A stretch of DNA of 64,000 nt from Mayfieldus sp963772265 (GCA_963772265.1 CAVYWS010000005.1:1-64000); one strand, 5' to 3'; counted from the stretch's first letter, positions 55,600-63,971 are shown. Numbers and translations: made by a program. Notes: a model not told the origin generated them from the letters alone.

Positions 55600-56443
55600 A
55601 TGGCGGCGGGAGCACGCCAAGACGGCATCGACAGGGTGCCCGGCGACGCCGAAGGCGAGTCCGGGCAAAGCGACCTGAGCGCAAACGAGGCCGAAGAGCG
55701 CAAGGGGCGCTCGAGCGCCGAGGAGTGGCTGCCGGCCGGGCTTGTCCCGTACGACCACGAGGCCGACGAGCAGGCGCCGGATCCGGAGCCTGCGGCAGAG
55801 GTGGAGCCCGAGGCCGAGCCGGAGGCCGTGGAGCCGGAAGATGACCGGTCGGCCGAGGCCGAGGCCGAGGCACGCGAGGCAAATGTCGCGCGCGGATGAG
55901 GCTGAGGCCCGGGCTACCGAGGCCGAGGCGCGCGCGGAAGAGGCGGAGGCCCGGGCAACCGAGGCCGAGGGGCGTGCGAGCCAGCTGTCGGCGCGGCGCA
56001 GCGACGCCGACTCCTACGAGGACGAGCTGGCGGCTCGTGCCGCCCACGCCGAGGCGCGCGCCGACGAGTCCGAGACCCGGGCCGGGCACCTCGCGGCCAA
56101 GGTCAGCGAGCTCACCGAGCTGCTCGACAGCCAGCAGGAAGAGCTTGAAGGGATGCGATCGGCGCTCGCGGCCGCGGTTCAGCTCAAGCCCGAGCCGCGC
56201 CCGGAGCCGCCGCCGCAGCCGAAGAACTGGCTGCTCGACCTCAACGAGGTCAGCTTCGACCGCCTCTGCCGCCTCAGCGTCCCCGCCGAGCAGGCGGCCT
56301 ATCTGATCGACGCACGCGAGCGGCGGGGCGGCTTCTCGTCCCCGAACGACCTCGACGAGCTCGAGGGGCTTCCGCCGGAGACGGTCGAGGCGCTGAAGCA
56401 CGCCGCCGGGCGCCTGAGCGCGGCCGCCGGCTGGCGGCTATAG
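55600..56443 (+). CDS. Acidic coiled-coil protein with C-terminal helix-hairpin-helix
   Basis: About 280 residues. N-terminus acidic and disordered (EPAAEVEPEAEPEAVEPEDD), a long Ala/Glu/Arg coiled coil made of repeated EAEARAxEAEARA units (55895-56160), a Pro-rich linker (KPEPRPEPPPQPKNW), then a ComEA-like HhH pair: LDLNEVSFDRLCRLSVPAEQ, AYLIDARERRGGFSSPNDLD, ELEGLPPETVEAL. HhH domains bind DNA backbone or act as protein adaptors. One extra base near 55893 splits the frame. No signal peptide, so cytosolic. Function unknown. Confidence 0.7.
55895..55985 (+). repeat. Tandem direct repeats coding for EAEARA units
   Basis: About 33-bp near-repeats built around GAGGC-GAGGCCCGGGC-ACCGAGGCCGAGG encode the heptad-like coiled coil of the HhH protein. 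The frameshift near 55893 lies at the edge of this block. Confidence 0.7.
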
Positions 56444-56444
56444 T
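56439..56444 (+). promoter_or_regulatory. -10 element for the leaderless GNAT gene
   Basis: TATAGT overlaps the stop of the HhH gene and lies 7 nt before the ATG at 56452. Confidence 0.5.
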
Positions 56445-56451
56445 GAGGCCG

Positions 56452-56901
56452 ATGAGCGTCACGATTCGCGAGGCCGAGCCGGGGGAGGAGCAGGCGATCC
56501 TGGCGATGTACCCGTGGCTCTTCGAACCTCCGGGCTCGACCCCGCCACGCTGGGACGAGGAGCGGGCGCGCCTGGTGCTGACCGAGGCGGTCATCTCGCC
56601 CGACAGCGCGGTCTTCGTCGCCGATGACGGCGGCGAGCTGGTCGGTTTCTGCACCGCCTACCTCGACCTCAACTCGGTGCGCTTTGGGCGCCGCTGCTGG
56701 GTCGAGGAGCTCGCGGTTGGTCCCGAGCGGCGCTCCGAGGGCATCGGCAAGGCCCTGCTCGACGCCGCAAAGGACTGGGCGCGGGCGGCAGGGGCCGACC
56801 ATCTCGAGCTCGACTCCGGGCTCGGCCGCGCCGATGCGCATCGTTTCTACGAGCGCGAGCGCCCGAGCTGGAAGTCCTACTCGTTCGGCTGGGAGCTCTG
56901 A
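56452..56901 (+). CDS. GNAT family N-acetyltransferase
   Basis: 149 residues: acetyl-CoA-dependent acyltransferase. Motif A reads VEELAVGPERRSEGIGKALLD, with the R/Q-x-x-G-x-G/A acetyl-CoA loop as RRSEGIGKA; followed by AGADHLELDSGLGRADAHRF and the C-terminal FYERERPSWKSYSFGWEL. Start at 56452 next to a -10 element; GTG 56443 is an alternative. Its 3' end overlaps convergently with the SRPBCC gene by 25 bases. Substrate unknown. Confidence 0.85.
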   Translation: MSVTIREAEPGEEQAILAMYPWLFEPPGSTPPRWDEERARLVLTEAVISPDSAVFVADDGGELVGFCTAYLDLNSVRFGRRCWVEELAVGPERRSEGIGKALLDAAKDWARAAGADHLELDSGLGRADAHRFYERERPSWKSYSFGWEL

Positions 56902-57380
56902 CTCGTCGCAGGCCCCGGCTTGAGCCAGCGCTCTGCGCCCTGCTGGCGGTAGTCGAAGATCCGCTCGAGGTCGCGCCTGACGAATGCCGCGTGCGCGATT
57001 CGCCCAAGCGGCCCGTAGGGGATCGCGTAGCGAACGCGGTCTCGCATGATGACCGCGCCGGTGCCGTCCTGCTCGAAGGTGTGGGTGTGCTCCCACAGCG
57101 CATAGGGCCCGCGCAGCTGGATGTCCATGAAGTGGTGCGGCGGCTCCCAGATCTCGATCCGGGTCCGCCAGCGAATCGGCACCTGGTGCAGCCGAAGCCG
57201 GTAGTCGAGCAGCGTCCCCGGCCGCATCTCGACCGGGACCTGGGTCAAGAGTTTGAAATGAAGCCAGGGGGGAGTCACCTTCTCGAGGTTCTCGGCCTGC
57301 GAGAAGAATGCGAACGTCTCCTCGATCGGAAGCTCGAGCCGCTGGCTGCGCTCGAGCAGATAGGTCCTCTGTCGGCTCAT
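56877..57380 (-). CDS. SRPBCC (START-like) family protein
   Basis: 167 residues with a Bet v1/START-like fold: LERSQRLELPIEETFAFFSQ, AENLEKVTPPWLHFKL, GTLLDYRLRLHQVPIRWRTR, WEPPHHFMDIQLRGPYALWE, HTHTFEQDGTGAVIMRDRVR. These proteins bind hydrophobic ligands. Its ATG overlaps the stop of the NAD(P)-binding gene (ATGA), a pairing often seen as a fusion or operon in other bacteria, suggesting joint action on one hydrophobic substrate. Confidence 0.82.
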   Translation of the reverse strand: MSRQRTYLLERSQRLELPIEETFAFFSQAENLEKVTPPWLHFKLLTQVPVEMRPGTLLDYRLRLHQVPIRWRTRIEIWEPPHHFMDIQLRGPYALWEHTHTFEQDGTGAVIMRDRVRYAIPYGPLGRIAHAAFVRRDLERIFDYRQQGAERWLKPGPATSQSSQPNE

Positions 57381-58309
57381 CGAGCGGGCTCGGCACCTCG
57401 AAGTTCGCTCAGCGCCCTGCGTACTGACTCCATGAACGGCGTCGGCTCGAGATCGAACAGGGCAGAGCCGGAGGGATCGGTGACGACCGTTTCGGTGCTC
57501 AGCCCTTCGATCAGCGGCCTCGCGACCCCGGCGTCGACCGGCGTCACCAGGCCGATCCACAGCGAGGAGAGCGTCGGTGTGAGCAGGGGAACGGGAAGCA
57601 TCAAGGGCCGGCGTTTGCCGAGCGCCTCCGCGACGGCGCCGAGCATCTCCCCGTAGGAGAGGACGTCAGGGCCGCCGATCTCGATCTCGCGGCCCCGGCT
57701 CTCCTCGATTCGGGGCGCCATAAGCAGATAGGCGATCACGTCGTCGATCCCGATCGGCTGGGTGCGGGTCCGCAGCCAGGCGGGCGAGATCATCACCGGT
57801 AGGCGTCTGGCCAGGTAGTAGAGGGTGCGAAACGACTCGCTGCCTGCCCCGACGACCATCGCTGCGCGAAAGTAGGTCAGGGGCGGGCCCTCCGCGTCCA
57901 GCGTCTCCGCCGTCGCCTGACGCGAGCGCAGGTGATCGGAGCCGGGCTCGCCGAGTCCCCCGAGATAGACGACGCGGGCGATGCCCTCGTCCCTCGCCAT
58001 GCGCGCGAAGTTGCGCGCCGCGGTCCTTTCGCGTTCGGCGAGATCTCCCTGCGCCGCCCCTCGGACCCCTGGTTTTCGGCCCATCGAGTGGATCAGGTAG
58101 TAGGCGACGTCGACGCCTTCGCCGGCGCCGCGCAGGCTGCCGGGGTCCAGGGCGTCGCCCTGATGAAGCTCGAAGGAGCCGAGCTGCGCCGAACCCGCAC
58201 GGGAGCGATCGCGGACCAGGCAGCGCACCTCTACGCCGTCGGCCGCCAAGGCCGCGGCCAAGCGCCCGCCGACGAACCCGGTCGCCCCCGTCACCAGCGC
58301 CTTCATCAT
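57377..58309 (-). CDS. NAD(P)-binding atypical SDR (NmrA/YbjT-like)
   Basis: 310 residues. The Rossmann motif LVTGATGFVGGRLAAAL is near the N-terminus, then VRCLVRDRSR, GEGVDVAYYLIHSMG, ARNFARMARDEGIARVVYLG (strand plus catalytic region) and IGIDDVIAYLLMAP. Atypical/extended SDRs often bind NAD(P) without the classic Tyr-Lys pair. Translationally coupled to the SRPBCC gene and divergent from the acyl-CoA dehydrogenase gene. Substrate unknown. Confidence 0.82.
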   Translation of the reverse strand: MMKALVTGATGFVGGRLAAALAADGVEVRCLVRDRSRAGSAQLGSFELHQGDALDPGSLRGAGEGVDVAYYLIHSMGRKPGVRGAAQGDLAERERTAARNFARMARDEGIARVVYLGGLGEPGSDHLRSRQATAETLDAEGPPLTYFRAAMVVGAGSESFRTLYYLARRLPVMISPAWLRTRTQPIGIDDVIAYLLMAPRIEESRGREIEIGGPDVLSYGEMLGAVAEALGKRRPLMLPVPLLTPTLSSLWIGLVTPVDAGVARPLIEGLSTETVVTDPSGSALFDLEPTPFMESVRRALSELRGAEPAR

Positions 58310-58355
58310 GAGTACCTACGTTCCCCGCCCTGGATCGGACCAATCCAGCCGCAGG

Positions 58356-58361
58356 TATTCT
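58356..58361 (+). promoter_or_regulatory. -10 element for the leaderless acyl-CoA dehydrogenase gene
   Basis: TATTCT, 6 nt before the ATG at 58368. Confidence 0.5.
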
Positions 58362-58367
58362 GCGGCC

Positions 58368-59580
58368 ATGGCCGTAGAGACCGCGTTGCACGACATAACC
58401 GACGAGCAGAAGGCGATCATCGAGATGGTCCATCAGTTCGTCGACGAGCAGATCATCCCCAACGCCGAGGAGTACGACGCCGAGGACAAGTTCCCGGAGC
58501 CGATCGTCGAGCAGATGAAGGAGCTGGGGCTGTTCGGGGTCACGATCCCCGAGGAGTACGGGGGCATGGGCCTCGACCTGACCACCTACGCGATGATCGT
58601 CGAGGAGCTCTCGCGCGGCTGGATCTCGATCTCCGGCGTCGTCAACACCCACTTCATCGGCTCCTACCTGCTGATGAAGTTCGGCACCGACGAGCAGAAG
58701 GACCACTTCCTGCCGAAGATGGCGACCGGCGAGATCCGCGCCGCCTTCTCGCTGTCCGAGCCCGAGTGCGGCTCCGACGTGCAGGGGATCAAGGCGACCG
58801 CGAAGAAGGGCGACGACGGCAACTGGGAGCTCAACGGCCAGAAGATGTGGGTGACCAACGGCCTGCGCTCGGCCGTCGTCTTCGTGCTGATGAAGTCCGA
58901 CCCCAAGGCCGAGCCCGCCTACGACGGGATGACCTGCTTCATCACCGAGAAGGAGCCCGGGGCGGAGAAGAACTATGGCGATTTTGACGGGACTCGAGAT
59001 CCCGCCGAAGATCAAGAAGATGGGCTACAAGGGCGTCGAGTCGACCGAGCTCGTCTACAACGGCTACCGCTGCCCGCCCGAGCGCATCCTCGGCGGCGAG
59101 GAGGACGGTCTCGGCCAGGGCTTCCGGCAGATGATGGACGCGCTCGAGGTCGGGCGGGTCAACGTCGCGGCGCGCGGCGTCGGCATCGCCCAGCGGGCGC
59201 TGGAGCTGGCCCTGCGCTACAGCCAGGAGCGCCAGACCTTCGGCAAGCCGATCGCCAAGCACCAGGCGATCCAGTTCAAGCTCGCCGACATGGCGACGAA
59301 GATCGAGGCCGCCCGCCTGGTGACGATGAAGGCGGCGCGGCTCAAGGACGCCGGCGAGCGCTCCGACCTCGAGGCCGGGATGGCCAAGCTGCTGGCCTCG
59401 GAGACCGGCAAGGAGGTGGTCGAGGACGCCTTCCGCATCCACGGCGGCTACGGCTACTCGAAGGAGTACGAGATCGAGCGCCTCTACCGCGACGCGCCGC
59501 TGCTGCTGATCGGCGAGGGAACCTCCGAGATCCAGCGGATGATCATCGGCCGCAAGCTGATCGAGCGGAACAAGATCTAG
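58368..59580 (+). CDS. Acyl-CoA dehydrogenase, one frameshift
   Basis: FAD enzyme that oxidises acyl-CoA thioesters at C2-C3. About 403 residues. Motifs: MVHQFVDEQIIPNAEEYDAE, FGVTIPEEYGGMGLDLTTY, AAFSLSEPECGSDVQGIKAT (signature), GQKMWVTNGLRSAVVFVLM, RVNVAARGVGIAQRALELAL, YSQERQTFGKPIAKHQAIQF, FRIHGGYGYSKEYEIERLYR, LLIGEGTSEIQRMIIG (catalytic-base region). One extra base near 58968. Followed without a gap by an SDR gene. Too short to be methylsuccinyl-CoA dehydrogenase of the long type, so a short-chain or branched-chain substrate is likely. Confidence 0.92.
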
Positions 59581-60267
59581 ATGGAGGGCGACGGGCAGCC
59601 CGTCGCCCTGGTCAGCGGCGCCAGCCGCGGGATCGGGCGCGAGATCGCCCGCCAGCTCGCCGCCGATCACGGCTTCGCGGTCCTCGCCGGGGCCCGCGAT
59701 CCCGACCGCGCCGGGCAGCCCGAACACGAGGCGATCACCTGGGTCCAGCTCGACGTCGCCGACCAGGCCGGCGTCGACCGCCTCGCGGAGCGGATCGAGT
59801 CGGACCCCGGGCGCCTCGACGCCCTGGTCAACAACGCCGGCGTCTACGGCTCGGCGACCGGCGCCGCCGACTACGACCTCGAGGAGGCCCACGCGGTGCT
59901 GGAGGTGAATCTGTTCGGCGCCTGGCGCCTGACCCAGGCCGCCCTGCCCCTGCTGCGCCGCAGCCCCCATCCCCGGATCGTCAACGTCTCCAGCGGCGCC
60001 GGCCAGCTCGACGACATGCAGGGCGGGCGCGCCGCCTACCGGATCTCGAAGAGCGGGCTCAACGCCCTGACCCGAACCCTCGCCGCCGATGAGCGCGGGA
60101 TCCTCGTCAACACGATGTGCCCCGGCTGGGTGCGAACCGACATGGGCGGCTCCTCGGCGCCGCGCTCGGTGGAGGAGGGGGCGGACACCGCCGTCTGGCT
60201 GGCGACGCTTCCCGACGACGGGCCGAGCGGCGGCTTCTTCCGCAACCGCGAACCGATTCCCTGGTAG
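59581..60267 (+). CDS. Short-chain dehydrogenase/reductase
   Basis: Classical SDR of 228 residues: ALVSGASRGIGREIARQLAA (cofactor), LVNNAGVYGSATG, NVSSGAGQLDDMQGGRAAYR (active Ser; Tyr in AAYRISKSG, Lys three on), CPGWVRTDMGG. Resembles carbonyl reductases. Starts right after the acyl-CoA dehydrogenase stop, so the two are co-transcribed and may act on the same CoA or acyl substrate. The start ATG is fixed by the frame. Confidence 0.87.
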   Translation: MEGDGQPVALVSGASRGIGREIARQLAADHGFAVLAGARDPDRAGQPEHEAITWVQLDVADQAGVDRLAERIESDPGRLDALVNNAGVYGSATGAADYDLEEAHAVLEVNLFGAWRLTQAALPLLRRSPHPRIVNVSSGAGQLDDMQGGRAAYRISKSGLNALTRTLAADERGILVNTMCPGWVRTDMGGSSAPRSVEEGADTAVWLATLPDDGPSGGFFRNREPIPW

Positions 60268-60277
60268 AGATTCAGCA

Positions 60278-60640
60278 GTGGCGTCCACACAACAGCTGAT
60301 CGAGACCGCGGTGCAGCGCTTCCAGCAGGATGTGCCGGCGCTGGCGAAGCTGAAGCTCGTCTTCGAGCTCGAGCTGAGGGGCCGCGGCGACGTGCAGATG
60401 TTCCGGGTCGAGCTGCCGGGGCCGAAGATCAGCAAGGGGGTCGCCGAGGACGCCCGCGTCACCGTCGAGATCCCGCGCTCGAGCTTCAACGATCTGGCGA
60501 CCGAGGGGCGGGCAGCGGACTATCGCCGGGCCTACGAGCGCGGCCAGATCAAGGCCTCCGGCGACTCCAACGTGCTGAAGCTGATCGCCCAGGTGGTCGA
60601 GCGCCACGAGCAGCGCACGCGCCTGAAGAAGGTCCACTGA
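60278..60640 (+). CDS. SCP2-like sterol/lipid carrier protein
   Basis: 120 residues, GTG start. Layout of the SCP2 fold: IETAVQRFQQDVPALAKLKL, FELELRGRGDVQMFRVELPG, RVTVEIPRSSFNDLATEGRA, AYERGQIKASGDSNVLKLIA. Such proteins bind acyl chains or sterol-like lipids. Ten bases after the SDR gene, so part of the same operon with acyl-CoA dehydrogenase. It may present the lipid substrate to those enzymes. Confidence 0.78.
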   Translation: MASTQQLIETAVQRFQQDVPALAKLKLVFELELRGRGDVQMFRVELPGPKISKGVAEDARVTVEIPRSSFNDLATEGRAADYRRAYERGQIKASGDSNVLKLIAQVVERHEQRTRLKKVH

Positions 60641-61752
60641 GGCGGATCGACCCGCAACGCCTTCCGCGCCTGCGAGCGGCGGCGCAGCTTCTGCACCGCC
60701 CGGTATCGGCGCGCGATCCGGTCGAGATCGCCAGGGCGATCGGCGGCGCCCAGGCGCAGGACGAGTATGCGGGCCCGCTCAGCTTCCGCTCGCGCAGCCG
60801 GCGGCTGACCGCGGCCGACGTCCACCGGGCGCGAAGCGAGGAGCGATCGCTTCTGCGCACCTGGGCGATGCGGATGACGATCCACCTGATCCCCAGCGAC
60901 GACGCGGGCTGGATGCTGCCGTTGTTCGAGCCCGAGATCGAGCGCTGGTCGCGCCGCCGCCTCGAGCAGCTCGGAGTCCCCGCCAGAACTCAGGACAAGG
61001 CGATCGGCGTCGTCGTCAAGGCGCTGGAGAGCGAGGGGCCGCTGACCCGGCCCGAGGCCTACGAGCGCATCGCTGCGGCGGGCATCGAGCTCAACACGCA
61101 GACCCGGATGCACGTAGCGCTCAGCGTCGTCACCTCCGGGCTCGCCTGCCTTGGCCCCGACCGCGGCGGCAGGGCCTGCCTGGTCCTGCGCTGGGACTGG
61201 CTCGAGAAGCAGCCGCGCGTCGACCGCGAGCGAGCCCTGGCCGAGCTCGCTCGCCGCTACCTGCGCGCGTTCGGGCCGGCGAGCGATCGCGACTTCGCCT
61301 ACTGGTCGGGCCTGCCCCTCCGCGATGTCAGGTCGGGACTGGCCTCGATCGCCGCCGAGCTGAGCGAAGCTCGGTTCGGTGACGAAGTCCTTCTTTCGCT
61401 GAAGTCCGAGCGCAGGCGGCTGCCGGCGACGGGGCAGGTGCGGATGCTCGGCGCCTTCGACACCTACATGCTGGGCTGGCGCGACCGCGGGTTTGCGCTT
61501 CCCCCGCACGGCGTCGCGGCGGTCAAGGAGGGCGGGGGAGGCTGGGTCCGGCCGGTGATCGTCGAGGACGGGCGGGTGATCGGCGGCTGGCGCATCAGCC
61601 GCAAGGGCGGCCGGATCGAGGTCGACCTCAATCCTTTCGAGCAGCTGGCGGGCTCGTCCCGCGCGGCGATCGAGGCCGAGATCGAGGACATCGCCCGCTT
61701 CGAGTCTGCGCCGGTGAACGCTCGCGTCTGGATAGCATCCCGCGCCCTATGA
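60637..61752 (+). CDS. AlkZ-like winged-helix DNA-binding protein with probable CTG start
   Basis: HTH_42/AlkZ-like DNA glycosylase family, about 371 residues. Typical features: QRLPRLRAAAQLLHRPVSAR, IGGAQAQDEYAGPLSFRSRS, RRLTAADVHRARSEERSLLR, TWAMRMTIHLIPSDD (QxQ-containing and W-x-M-R-x-T-x-H motifs), then MLGAFDTYMLGWRDRG and PVIVEDGRVIGGWRISR. The frame has no ATG, GTG or TTG before these conserved parts; CTG at 60637 overlaps the previous TGA as CTGA and has AAGAAGG upstream. The first ATG (60868) would delete the N-terminal domain. The family unhooks DNA lesions or crosslinks. Confidence 0.78.
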   Translation: MRRIDPQRLPRLRAAAQLLHRPVSARDPVEIARAIGGAQAQDEYAGPLSFRSRSRRLTAADVHRARSEERSLLRTWAMRMTIHLIPSDDAGWMLPLFEPEIERWSRRRLEQLGVPARTQDKAIGVVVKALESEGPLTRPEAYERIAAAGIELNTQTRMHVALSVVTSGLACLGPDRGGRACLVLRWDWLEKQPRVDRERALAELARRYLRAFGPASDRDFAYWSGLPLRDVRSGLASIAAELSEARFGDEVLLSLKSERRRLPATGQVRMLGAFDTYMLGWRDRGFALPPHGVAAVKEGGGGWVRPVIVEDGRVIGGWRISRKGGRIEVDLNPFEQLAGSSRAAIEAEIEDIARFESAPVNARVWIASRAL

Positions 61753-62294
61753 GCGACGAAAAACATGAGCTGATCACCGACCAGGTGGGCCGCGAGGCCT
61801 CCGGCGCCCACAAGTACGGGCGCTACCTGGAGGAGTTCGAGGTCGGTGCCACCTACAAGCACTGGCCCGCGAAGACGATCACCGAGGCCGAGGACCACCT
61901 CTTCTGCCTGCTGACGATGAACCACCACCCGCTGCACGTCAACGACGTCTACGCGGCGAAGTCCCAGCAGGGACGAAACGTGGTCGCCGGGCCCTACGTC
62001 TACTCGCTGATCTTCGGGATGACCGTCGCCGACGTCTCCGGCAAGGCGATCGCCAACCTCGCCACCGACGAGCTCAGCCACCCGGCGCCGGTCTTCCACG
62101 GCGACACGCTGTTCGTCGAGTCCGAGGTGCTCGAGGTGAGGCCCTCGGAGTCGAAGCCCGACCGCGGCGTGGTCCGGGTCCACACCCGCGCCTACAACCA
62201 GGACGGCACCCTCGTCGCCGAGTTCAAGCGCGCGGTGCTGGTTCCGCGCAAGCCCAACGGCGAGGTTCCCGAGGCCGAGGGCCAGGTCGACTAG
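61749..62294 (+). CDS. MaoC-family hydratase, mesaconyl-CoA hydratase-like
   Basis: 181-residue hot-dog hydratase. Near the N-terminus HKYGRYLEEFEVGATYKHWP, then LTMNHHPLHVNDVYAAKSQQ and GRNVVAGPYVYSLIFGMTVA, HPAPVFHGDTLFVESEVLEV, RGVVRVHTRAYNQDGTLVAE. This is the single-domain MaoC type found with (beta-methyl)malyl-CoA lyases, where it hydrates mesaconyl-CoA. ATG overlaps the preceding stop (ATGA). A malyl-CoA lyase lies 6 kb upstream. Assignment to mesaconyl-CoA is inference from overall similarity. Confidence 0.78.
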   Translation: MSDEKHELITDQVGREASGAHKYGRYLEEFEVGATYKHWPAKTITEAEDHLFCLLTMNHHPLHVNDVYAAKSQQGRNVVAGPYVYSLIFGMTVADVSGKAIANLATDELSHPAPVFHGDTLFVESEVLEVRPSESKPDRGVVRVHTRAYNQDGTLVAEFKRAVLVPRKPNGEVPEAEGQVD

Positions 62295-62312
62295 AGCCTC
62301 GCGGCCGGCGGG

Positions 62313-62318
62313 TAGGCT
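62313..62318 (+). promoter_or_regulatory. -10 element for the leaderless small-protein gene at 62325
   Basis: TAGGCT, 6 nt before the ATG at 62325. Confidence 0.4.
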
Positions 62319-62324
62319 TGGGCC

Positions 62325-62567
62325 ATGGTCAATTTCAAGCGACTCAGCGATCAAGCCAAGAAGGTGGTCGACAAGCGCGGCGGGATGGACTCGCTCAAGG
62401 GGGACGCATCCGAGCTGCGCGACATCGCCAAGGGCAAGGGCAGCCTCAAGGACAAGGCGAAGGCGGCCGGAAAGGCGATCAAGGATCCCGGCGCCAAGGG
62501 ACCTAGCATCAAGCCTGCCCCAGGGGCCACTCCCGAGGCCGACGACCCGGCCACCCGAAGCAAGTAG
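62325..62567 (+). CDS. Small basic Lys/Ala-rich protein
   Basis: 80 residues: MVNFKRLSDQAKKVVDKRGG, SLKGDASELRDIAKGKGSLK, DKAKAAGKAIKDPGAKGPSI, then a Pro/Ala/Asp tail. Amphipathic, helix-forming and basic, it resembles small actinobacterial proteins annotated as Rv0909-like antitoxins, but no toxin gene is adjacent, so that label is weak. It may be a nucleoid- or stress-associated protein. Converges with the gene at 62571 with 3 bases between stops. Confidence 0.6.
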   Translation: MVNFKRLSDQAKKVVDKRGGMDSLKGDASELRDIAKGKGSLKDKAKAAGKAIKDPGAKGPSIKPAPGATPEADDPATRSK

Positions 62568-62570
62568 GGC

Positions 62571-63137
62571 TCAGTGCGCCTCGTCGGAGGCGTGCGCCGG
62601 CGGCCGTGACTCCTCGGCCAGCGAGGTGATCTCCAGGAGCCCGCGCGAGGCGACCTCGAGCACCTCGCTCGCCTCCTCGGCCGAGCGGGCGTAGAGCTCG
62701 ACCAGCATGTGGACGACGATCCGCTCGTCGTCGTGCTTGTGGAAGCGGACGTGGGTGAAGAACTCGCGCGTGCCGGCCTCGCCGAAGGCGCCGTAGGTGA
62801 GCGACTCGGATGCCTCGGGGCCGGCGCAGGTCTCGACCTGGTCCTGGTCGACCGTGACGGTGCAGGAGGCGACCCACGGCGTCCCGGCCACCATCCGCTC
62901 CCAGCGGTCCTCGACCGGGACCACGCGGTCGCCCTGGAGGACGAGGTGGGGCTGGTCGTGCATGCAGTCGAGGCACTGGACGACCGCCTCCTGGACCTCG
63001 TCGATTCCCTCGGCGGGAATCCCCGACTCGGGCTCGACCCGGCGGATCGCGTCGTAGTGGATCTGGACCTCGAGATTCTGCGACCAGCAGCGATAGCAGC
63101 GAAGCCAGGCCGAGCGGTCGCCGTTGAGCTCGCTCAT
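62571..63137 (-). CDS. Hypothetical protein with two CxxC motifs
   Basis: 188 residues; no family recognised. N-terminal CYRCW and, about 40 residues on, CLDC could bind one metal ion. Then LVLQGDRVVPVEDRWERMV, SCTVTVDQDQVETCAGPEAS, FFTHVRFHKHDDERIVVHML (His/Asp-rich) and an acidic C-terminal helix (EEASEVLEVASRGLLEITSL). No signal peptide. The start is ATG 63137 with AGGAG close by. It stands alone between convergent and divergent neighbours. Confidence 0.65.
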   Translation of the reverse strand: MSELNGDRSAWLRCYRCWSQNLEVQIHYDAIRRVEPESGIPAEGIDEVQEAVVQCLDCMHDQPHLVLQGDRVVPVEDRWERMVAGTPWVASCTVTVDQDQVETCAGPEASESLTYGAFGEAGTREFFTHVRFHKHDDERIVVHMLVELYARSAEEASEVLEVASRGLLEITSLAEESRPPAHASDEAH

Positions 63138-63182
63138 GGCTCCTATTGTCGCGTACAGCGCAAAATGCGCCAGTTTTGACGC

Positions 63183-63971
63183 TCAGCTTGCCTTCTTGAT
63201 TTCGGCCTCCAGAGCGGCCGGGGGAAGGACCGACGTGCCGCTCTGGCCCGGGATCGCCTGCGCCGGGCCGTCGCCGCTCTGGATCGCGAAGGAAGGGGTG
63301 CCGTGGAAGCCGAAGCGGTCGAACTCGGACTGGTGCTGGTCGAGCTGCTTGCGCCACTTCGGGTCCTTGCGATCCTGGTCCCACTTGTCGATGTCCGGCA
63401 CCCCGGCGGCCTTGGCGACGGAGGTCATGAAGTCGTCGGTGACGTAGCCGGAGTTCTCCGCGCCCTGGTTTGCATAGAAGACTTCGATGTAGCTCCAGAA
63501 CCGGCCCTGCTCGCCGGCGGCGCCCGCGGCCGCCGCCGCTGGCGCCGATTGCGGGCCGATCACCAGCACCGGCCGGAACTCGATCTTCGCGTCTCCGGCT
63601 CGCACCGGGCCGGCGATGATCCCGGGCAGCCCCTTCTCGGCGTAGAGCTGGCAGGTCGAGCACTGCAGGTCGCCGTACTCGATCAGGGTCACCTTCGCGC
63701 TCGGGTCGCCGAGCACCGCGCCGTTCTGGGGGATCCCGGCCAGCTCCTTGTCGACCGTGGACTGGCCCTGGAGGTTGGAGCTGTCGCCGCCGCCGGAGTC
63801 GCTGCCGGACTGGCTGACCACGACCACGACGACGACCGCGATGATCGCCAGGAAGACCGCGGCGCCGACCAGCTTGATCAGCCGCTGGCGGCGCTCGCGC
63901 ATCGCCGCCTCCGCCTCGGCGCGCTGTCGCTCCTGCTGACGCGCTTCGCGGTCCTGCTTACGCGAGGCCAT
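63183..63971 (-). CDS. Membrane-anchored DsbA-family thioredoxin-like protein
   Basis: 262 residues. Highly charged N-terminal helix (RKQDREARQQERQRAEAE), one transmembrane segment (LIKLVGAAVFLAIIAVVVVVVV), then an extracellular thioredoxin_4/DsbA domain: VTLIEYGDLQCSTCQLYAEK (CxxC as C-S-T-C), FRPVLVIGPQSAPAAAAAGA, GEQGRFWSYIEVFYANQ, FGFHGTPSFAIQSGDG (cis-Pro). Likely a thiol-disulfide oxidoreductase or reductase in the envelope. ATG 63971 has GAGAGG upstream. It is the last complete gene; upstream bases 63972-64000 hold only its leader. Confidence 0.87.
   Translation of the reverse strand: MASRKQDREARQQERQRAEAEAAMRERRQRLIKLVGAAVFLAIIAVVVVVVVSQSGSDSGGGDSSNLQGQSTVDKELAGIPQNGAVLGDPSAKVTLIEYGDLQCSTCQLYAEKGLPGIIAGPVRAGDAKIEFRPVLVIGPQSAPAAAAAGAAGEQGRFWSYIEVFYANQGAENSGYVTDDFMTSVAKAAGVPDIDKWDQDRKDPKWRKQLDQHQSEFDRFGFHGTPSFAIQSGDGPAQAIPGQSGTSVLPPAALEAEIKKAS

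Noticed and set aside
62325..62567. Toxin-antitoxin pair
   Set aside because: The small basic protein only weakly resembles an antitoxin and there is no toxin-like gene next to it.
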